From CAYGLF01 sp964350945 (GTDB taxonomy: Bacteria > Chlamydiota > Chlamydiia > Chlamydiales > JAAZZY01), in contig CAYGLF010000007.1 in the NCBI GenBank assembly GCA_964350945.1, forward strand, positions 1 to 64,000: a stretch of 64,000 bases of DNA. The letters are read 5' to 3'. Within the stretch, counting starts at the first letter, position 1. Each line of letters starts with the position of its first letter. The notes below the pieces were generated by a model. It was not told the DNA's origin, did no database searches, and saw only the letters and a program-made list of their open reading frames with translations. Of the stretch, positions 59,581-64,000 are shown piece after piece. The translations under genes and the position numbers were made by a program.

Positions 59581-60966
59581 TTAATTTCCCCCATCTCCTT
59601 TGTTAACCTCGTTGCGATAATCGATAAACCAATCCGCTAATTTGGGAGGGAGGTATTTTTTAAGCGATTTGTCACTTTCGAGTAACTCATCGAGTACTTC
59701 TCGGCAGTTTGTATTGTCTGAGGATGGGAAAAGATGGGCTATCTTCTTCTGATATTTCTTAACTTTCGCTACTTGTTCTTTTTTCCCATTGTAAGTGTCA
59801 CACATATAACTTGTATTGTACCCTATAAACTGAACCGCCGGCATTTCAAAAAAATCAGTCTCACACATGTTTGTATAATTTATAATGAGCGGGCCATACT
59901 TCCCAGTCATTTCTGTAGCTTTATAACTCTCTAATACTTCTTTGGAGAGCTTTAGTAGCTCTTTTCCCTTTTCTTTCAACCCCCCAAGCATTTCGGTGAA
60001 CTGAATTTTTTGATCTAACACGAGATTTTGCATGGATTGCATTTCATTTTTAGTAGCTCCGGGAGGTGCAAGAACGGCAAGCAGCTCCTTTCTAACCTCT
60101 GAACTCATCACGGGAGAAGGAATCCCAGATGATGATAATTCACGAAAAAGCGCTAAAATGTCCTCTCGTTGCATAAATCTGTCAAGTTTTGCTCGGGTTG
60201 TTTCTTTCTGAGTTGTTTGGCTATTATTTGAAGCGGGAGGAACCTTAGTACTGTTTGTGTTATCAAGGATTTTCTCTACCTTGGGAGATTCATTTGAACG
60301 GGGAGGGACTTCTGTGTTGTTTGTATTATCAAGAATGTTCTCTGTCCTGGGGGGCTCACTGTGCAACACTTTTGAATACCCCGTTAAGGCGGCTTGTCTC
60401 ATGCATTGATATCCTTCTCCAAGGCTATATTCTTTTTCATCATCATTCAACTTTTCAGAGTAATATCCATCTTGGGCGCATTTATTCATCAAAAACTGAG
60501 AGAAAGGATCTTCATCGTGCCGCTCAAGGCACACCGTAGCTTTAATAATATTACTTGCGTTGATAGCTCGATCGATGACGTCCCTCTTGTATTGCATCAA
60601 CTTTAAATCCTCTTCAGTATACGGGTAATTGTCGCCGGGAGTTTTTTCATTTCCCGTATTCGAGGAGCCTGAAGAACAGATTCTGTAGACAACATAGGCT
60701 TCAATAGAGGCTATTGATGCCTTGATCAAAGACTTGCACATATATTTAGCCCTAGAGCGCAAAGAATCATCTCCAAAAATATACGATAGGGCTGAATGGT
60801 TAACTTTGGCTTTTTCATCTTCTTTTTTCTCTTTTGAAAAAATTACGTGCTGGAATTCTCTAAAGGCGTCACAAGTGTTTCTAAAGCTATCTACAGCTAA
60901 AACAAGGCCCCCAATACCATAAGGAAGTAGATCCCAATTTAGTGATAAATTTGATTGTCCAATCAT
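59581..60966 (-). CDS. large unknown protein with internal repeats
   Basis: The 461-residue product has a hydrophobic N-terminal segment (GIGGLVLAVDS) and another near residue 90 (IASIEAYVVYRICSSG), so it may be membrane-associated. Residues about 205-250 hold two copies of a unit (ENILDNTNNTEVPPRSNESP, then EKILDNTNSTKVPPASNNSQ). The C-terminal half is charged and helical. No family is recognised. A fragment of a related gene lies at 58299-58340. Effector-like features are suggestive only. Confidence 0.65.
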   Translation of the reverse strand: MIGQSNLSLNWDLLPYGIGGLVLAVDSFRNTCDAFREFQHVIFSKEKKEDEKAKVNHSALSYIFGDDSLRSRAKYMCKSLIKASIASIEAYVVYRICSSGSSNTGNEKTPGDNYPYTEEDLKLMQYKRDVIDRAINASNIIKATVCLERHDEDPFSQFLMNKCAQDGYYSEKLNDDEKEYSLGEGYQCMRQAALTGYSKVLHSEPPRTENILDNTNNTEVPPRSNESPKVEKILDNTNSTKVPPASNNSQTTQKETTRAKLDRFMQREDILALFRELSSSGIPSPVMSSEVRKELLAVLAPPGATKNEMQSMQNLVLDQKIQFTEMLGGLKEKGKELLKLSKEVLESYKATEMTGKYGPLIINYTNMCETDFFEMPAVQFIGYNTSYMCDTYNGKKEQVAKVKKYQKKIAHLFPSSDNTNCREVLDELLESDKSLKKYLPPKLADWFIDYRNEVNKGDGGN

Positions 60967-61207
60967 GATTGCAAGACCCTCTTAGGTGTTTTTTATATTA
61001 GTTAATTGTTTATCCCGATAAATCTATCGGAATAGATATTAAAATAGAATGTTAATAAATAATTTAATTATTTAATAAATTGTAAATATTTGATAGGATT
61101 CTAAAAATTTTAACAATTCCGACTTGTTCTATCAATGGGCATATTCTAAACCAAAGAGAACAGGCAAAGAAACTAAACGTCAGATGTTGTCAATTAAGGA
61201 GCCCTAG

Positions 61208-61726
61208 ATGTCAAATGAAGTAAAAACAAAAGCCCAAAAAAGATGGCTGCTATGCTTTAAGATTCACTTGGGATTATTCTTAATTTTCGCGATCAGTATT
61301 TTTTGTGAACACATCCCAAGCGGGGCTTTAACAGTCAAAATCATCCCTAATTTGATAGGCGGGGTCTTGATATTGAGCATCATCATTTTTTTTATCTTTG
61401 GCCCTCTTTATTTTTGCATATATGAGGGAAAGGGGACTAAACTGCTTTTATTAAGGTTGATTTTCGGAGCATTAGGAATTGTGACTTTACTTAGAATCTC
61501 AGGCATGGTGGTTGGGAGACAAATGTTAGAAGAAAAACTTCATCGCTTTAGCTTTATATTCATGATGGTTACTGCTTGTATCCTGGCTTTTACAACGTAC
61601 TCTTGGTATGCAGATTTGAGATTAAGGCAAGAAAACATGCGCTTTAAAAGACAAAGAAAGAAAGAATTGGAAGAAGCTACAGTTGCTTCATTGGAGGCTG
61701 TAGAGGCACCTATACCTACAAGTTAA
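61208..61726 (+). CDS. small membrane protein, paralogue of 57079-57465
   Basis: The 172-residue product has four probable spans (about residues 15-33, 42-72, 82-96 and 110-125) and a long basic tail (LRQENMRFKRQRKKELEE). It shares GKGTKLLLLRLIF and TYSWYADLRLRQ with its paralogue. AAGGAG lies about 8 bases before the ATG. No function can be given. Confidence 0.65.
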   Translation: MSNEVKTKAQKRWLLCFKIHLGLFLIFAISIFCEHIPSGALTVKIIPNLIGGVLILSIIIFFIFGPLYFCIYEGKGTKLLLLRLIFGALGIVTLLRISGMVVGRQMLEEKLHRFSFIFMMVTACILAFTTYSWYADLRLRQENMRFKRQRKKELEEATVASLEAVEAPIPTS

Positions 61727-61791
61727 TAGCTTGTTACCTTTGGGCTTCAAAATTCACATTAAACAACTTACCTGAAATAGAATCTGCAAAT

Positions 61792-62580
61792 TCAGGTTTC
61801 ACTGTGATAAAGGTTTTCCTTATCGACGACTTTGTAGATCCGAGGAAAGTTTAAGTTGTAATGCAAGCATAAGTGTCGTACTAAATCATATAAAAGCTCA
61901 CTCGCATCTTCACTGTTTAGGTGAAGTAACCCTCCAGCACTAGATGGGTCAAAAAAATAACACCCTGATTCATCTTTAATGAAAGCCATTGAGTGCCCAT
62001 AGTTCTCCCCTTTGTAGTTGGGAGCTTCCTGGATGGCTCTTATAAGATAAGATCCGGAGTTGAGTGAATTTACAGAATCTATAAAATTTCCCATATTAGA
62101 TTCCTCAGGTCGGTTATAGAAATCTACATTATTTTTCGAACTTGATAGAACTTTCAGATTTTTTAACTGGCACAATGCTTTAATTTTTTCTTCTAAGAGT
62201 TCATCAACGCTCAACCCGCATTTATGGTCGGGATAGATGGTATTGAGAGCTGCTTGGTAGGTCCTTATTTGAGTATCAGTTGGACAGTTTTGGAAGGATT
62301 GCACCACTCGATCTTGAAGATCTTCAAAAAGCGGGCCCTTTGTATGAAGCTGATAAAGGTGCTCTGCAAGCTGTGACCTTAAAAAAACAGATAAGAAACT
62401 AAGACAATAGGCTGAGCAAACTCCGTCTTCTACAGCATAGCTCACCAAGAAAGGTGTAAAGCTCATTTTGCCTTTCCCATCTGTTACAGAATTCAACAAC
62501 TTCAGATAAGCATCTATGTGGTAAGCGTTGACAGGTCCTTGATTGCCCCAAACTACCTTCTTTAAACAATAATTACTCAT
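61792..62580 (-). CDS. YopT-like (C58) cysteine protease, effector candidate
   Basis: The 262-residue product shows the order and spacing of a papain-like C58 peptidase: GVCSAYCLSFL with C55, NYGHSMAFIK with H196, and YFFDPSSAG with D211. YopT and related effectors have GVC, an H-S-x-A region and FDP-x-G in this order and cleave lipid-modified host GTPases. There is no signal peptide, so if it is an effector it would need a specialised secretion route. It may also have another substrate. The gene converges with the membrane protein gene at 61208-61726. Confidence 0.7.
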   Translation of the reverse strand: MSNYCLKKVVWGNQGPVNAYHIDAYLKLLNSVTDGKGKMSFTPFLVSYAVEDGVCSAYCLSFLSVFLRSQLAEHLYQLHTKGPLFEDLQDRVVQSFQNCPTDTQIRTYQAALNTIYPDHKCGLSVDELLEEKIKALCQLKNLKVLSSSKNNVDFYNRPEESNMGNFIDSVNSLNSGSYLIRAIQEAPNYKGENYGHSMAFIKDESGCYFFDPSSAGGLLHLNSEDASELLYDLVRHLCLHYNLNFPRIYKVVDKENLYHSET

Positions 62581-62722
62581 AAAACTAATAATTTTAAATT
62601 AAACTGAGTAAAATTTAACAAACAAACAACTAAAATGTAAATTTAATAAATTATTTTAATTTATTTAAATATGTTAAAAGTGATATTGTTCTTCCTAAAT
62701 TTACTAATAGAAGGATCTATCC

Positions 62723-63739
62723 GTGAAGATAAACTCTCCTCAGATCGACTTTTTAGAAATACTCCAGAATCAGCCTCCGGCTGTGCAACAATTATTTGAT
62801 GTACACAGCTTCATTAATCCAGAAAAGGACGCCAAACTCATTGAGCACTTCCAAAAAGTTGAAATCCCAGAGATTAAAGCGTTATTGAAGTCAGGAGCAA
62901 ATGGCAATCAAAAAATTCGACTTAATGAACTGCTGATATCTAAAATCATTCAATCGATGAAAGCAGAAATAGTCGCAAAGTTGATTCAAATAAACATCTA
63001 TCAAGTTTTATTTCATCCTAAGTTTTCAAAAGAAGAAACCCAGCTTTTACTCCAAATTATCAAAAACCCTTCTCTTCTAGAAACTATGGATGATGAGTGC
63101 ATTGAAAATCTTGTTATGAGCTACTTAAGTGAGTTTTTCGAAAAAGAACTGAGAGGCTCCTCAGAAGTCTCTCTTTTATGGGTCGCTACTTTTTTACAAG
63201 ACGTCCAGCTTGTCCGAGAGCTTCTTACGGCTATAAAGCCTGCTGAACTCTTTTCACCTCTTTTTTCGAGTGATGCCGCATACTATCACTCATCGATATG
63301 TCTCAACATTTTATTTTTTAGCCAATCCCCAAAAACAATCGCTATTTTAAAAGAGTTTGTCGCTGCTGGTTTTGATCCGCAATGGGCCTTAAGCCCCTTT
63401 TGTTCAAATACTCTTATGATGCAAGCAGTAGATCAGCGCAATTTTGATTTGCTCCATTTTTTTTCTGATCAGAAATTTAATCTTAATTTCACATTAAAAA
63501 TCGATGATTTCAATTTCAACGAACGTCATAAAGGATTTGTTGATTACGATAAAATCTTTCCTGACGGGGAGTTTTCGCCCTTATCTTTAGCTGTATTCAA
63601 CAAGGATGCGGAGATGGTTGTTTTTTTAAAACGTCTAGGAGCCCAGATATATACTTTATCCGATTTTGAAATGGATCAGGCAAGGAGCCTTCTCTTTTCG
63701 AGCACAGCTCCTCTTAACTTTCCTGGAATAAAGATCTGA
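62723..63739 (+). CDS. ankyrin-like protein, unknown function
   Basis: The 338-residue product starts with GTG (AAGGATC upstream). Several ankyrin-like helix pairs can be seen: VEIPEIKALLKSGANGN near residue 50, TIAILKEFVAAGFDP near 215, NTLMMQAVDQRNFDLLHFF near 235, and PLSLAVFNKDAEMVVFLKRL near 290. The repeats are degenerate. It is a further member of the ankyrin-like group on the plasmid. A role in binding other proteins is likely; the partner is unknown. Confidence 0.7.
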   Translation: MKINSPQIDFLEILQNQPPAVQQLFDVHSFINPEKDAKLIEHFQKVEIPEIKALLKSGANGNQKIRLNELLISKIIQSMKAEIVAKLIQINIYQVLFHPKFSKEETQLLLQIIKNPSLLETMDDECIENLVMSYLSEFFEKELRGSSEVSLLWVATFLQDVQLVRELLTAIKPAELFSPLFSSDAAYYHSSICLNILFFSQSPKTIAILKEFVAAGFDPQWALSPFCSNTLMMQAVDQRNFDLLHFFSDQKFNLNFTLKIDDFNFNERHKGFVDYDKIFPDGEFSPLSLAVFNKDAEMVVFLKRLGAQIYTLSDFEMDQARSLLFSSTAPLNFPGIKI

Positions 63740-64000
63740 AGACTTCCATCTCATCAGGATCTAAGAGTTTAACTTCATAGGAGTTTAAGCATTGAGGGTC
63801 GTTGTCAACATGATGGCCTATCTGGACAATAAGTGGTCCCACAGAAACGAATTCTTTAAATATAAAAAAATCCTTCTTTGGCAGGAGCTCCCATTTTGCT
63901 TTTGTCCAGTGCTCATTTTCTGGTTTTTGGGAATCGATGTACCTTATATGCCCCGCACATCTTTTAACCAAACCTTCGTGGCTATTGCTCGAGTCCTTTC
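63714..64000 (-). CDS. partial unknown gene at the window end
   Basis: The minus-strand frame stays open from 63714 to the end of the window without a clear start, so the gene continues outside. The visible 95 residues (HWTKAKWELLPKKDFFIFKE, VGPLIVQIGHHVDND) are soluble and unrecognised. Its 3' end overlaps the ankyrin-like gene by 26 bases in convergent orientation. Confidence 0.5.
   Translation of the reverse strand, partial: KDSSNSHEGLVKRCAGHIRYIDSQKPENEHWTKAKWELLPKKDFFIFKEFVSVGPLIVQIGHHVDNDPQCLNSYEVKLLDPDEMEVFRSLFQES

Noticed and set aside
1..64000. tRNA or rRNA genes
   Set aside because: No cloverleaf with conserved GTTCRA and acceptor pairing, and no rRNA core sequence, was recognised by eye.

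Overview
The window is AT-rich bacterial DNA and looks like part of a large conjugative plasmid of an environmental chlamydia (a Parachlamydia, Simkania or Rhabdochlamydia-type amoeba or arthropod symbiont). The main evidence is a replication core at 23.9-29.7 kb built from chlamydial plasmid genes: a DnaB-type helicase (pGP1-like), a pGP2-D-like protein, a ParA ATPase (pGP5-like) and a pGP6-D-like protein. It sits beside a complete F-type tra operon and many small secreted, ankyrin-like and eukaryote-like genes. I cannot name the species. No rRNA or tRNA gene was seen. A run of exactly 100 N at 11002-11101 shows that this is a draft scaffold.

Layout. 0-6.6 kb: small membrane proteins, a secreted-protein family paired with RanBP2-type zinc-finger proteins, a decayed copy of that family, and a divergent ankyrin-like protein. 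6.7-12.6 kb: a serine recombinase next to two strong palindromes, membrane and unknown proteins, and a caspase-like protease fused to ankyrin repeats. 13.1-17.4 kb: a toxin-antitoxin island with hicAB under a palindromic operator, a truncated pGP2 paralogue, a HigBA-like pair with an FRG-domain protein, and a second HTH/FRG pair with the FRG part broken. 17.4-23.3 kb: a relaxase-helicase-primase fusion (TraA type) diverging from a TraD-like accessory gene and dsbB, with a probable oriT between them. 23.3-30.8 kb: the replicon, with 15 direct iterons, dnaB-pGP2 on the minus strand, four parS-like palindromes, parA-pGP6 on the plus strand, and a pair of 77-bp inverted repeats that carry promoters for one outward-facing gene on each side.

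31.4-50 kb: a divergent TraY-like tandem ribbon-helix-helix gene, then one uninterrupted operon: unknown gene, traA pilin, L, E, K, B, a DsbA-like gene, V-like, C, W, trbC, U, N, F, H, G, D. Overlaps of 1-4 bases or more dominate, so the operon is probably translationally coupled. The plasmid therefore combines an F-type mating apparatus with an Agrobacterium-type (MOBQ-like) relaxase and carries its own DsbA/DsbB disulphide pathway for the cysteine-rich TraU and TraN.

50-64 kb: cargo directly downstream of traD. This includes a 748-residue protein ending in an HNH/AHH-type nuclease domain followed by two tandem Imm11-like immunity genes, a secreted NUC1 nuclease, a second copy of the secreted/zinc-finger pair, a YopT-like (C58) cysteine protease and more ankyrin-like proteins. 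The most interesting candidates are the nuclease/immunity module beside the secretion operon, the duplicated RanBP2 zinc-finger gene pair, the caspase-ankyrin fusion, and the inverted-repeat architecture around the origin. All functions are read from sequence patterns; no database search was run.
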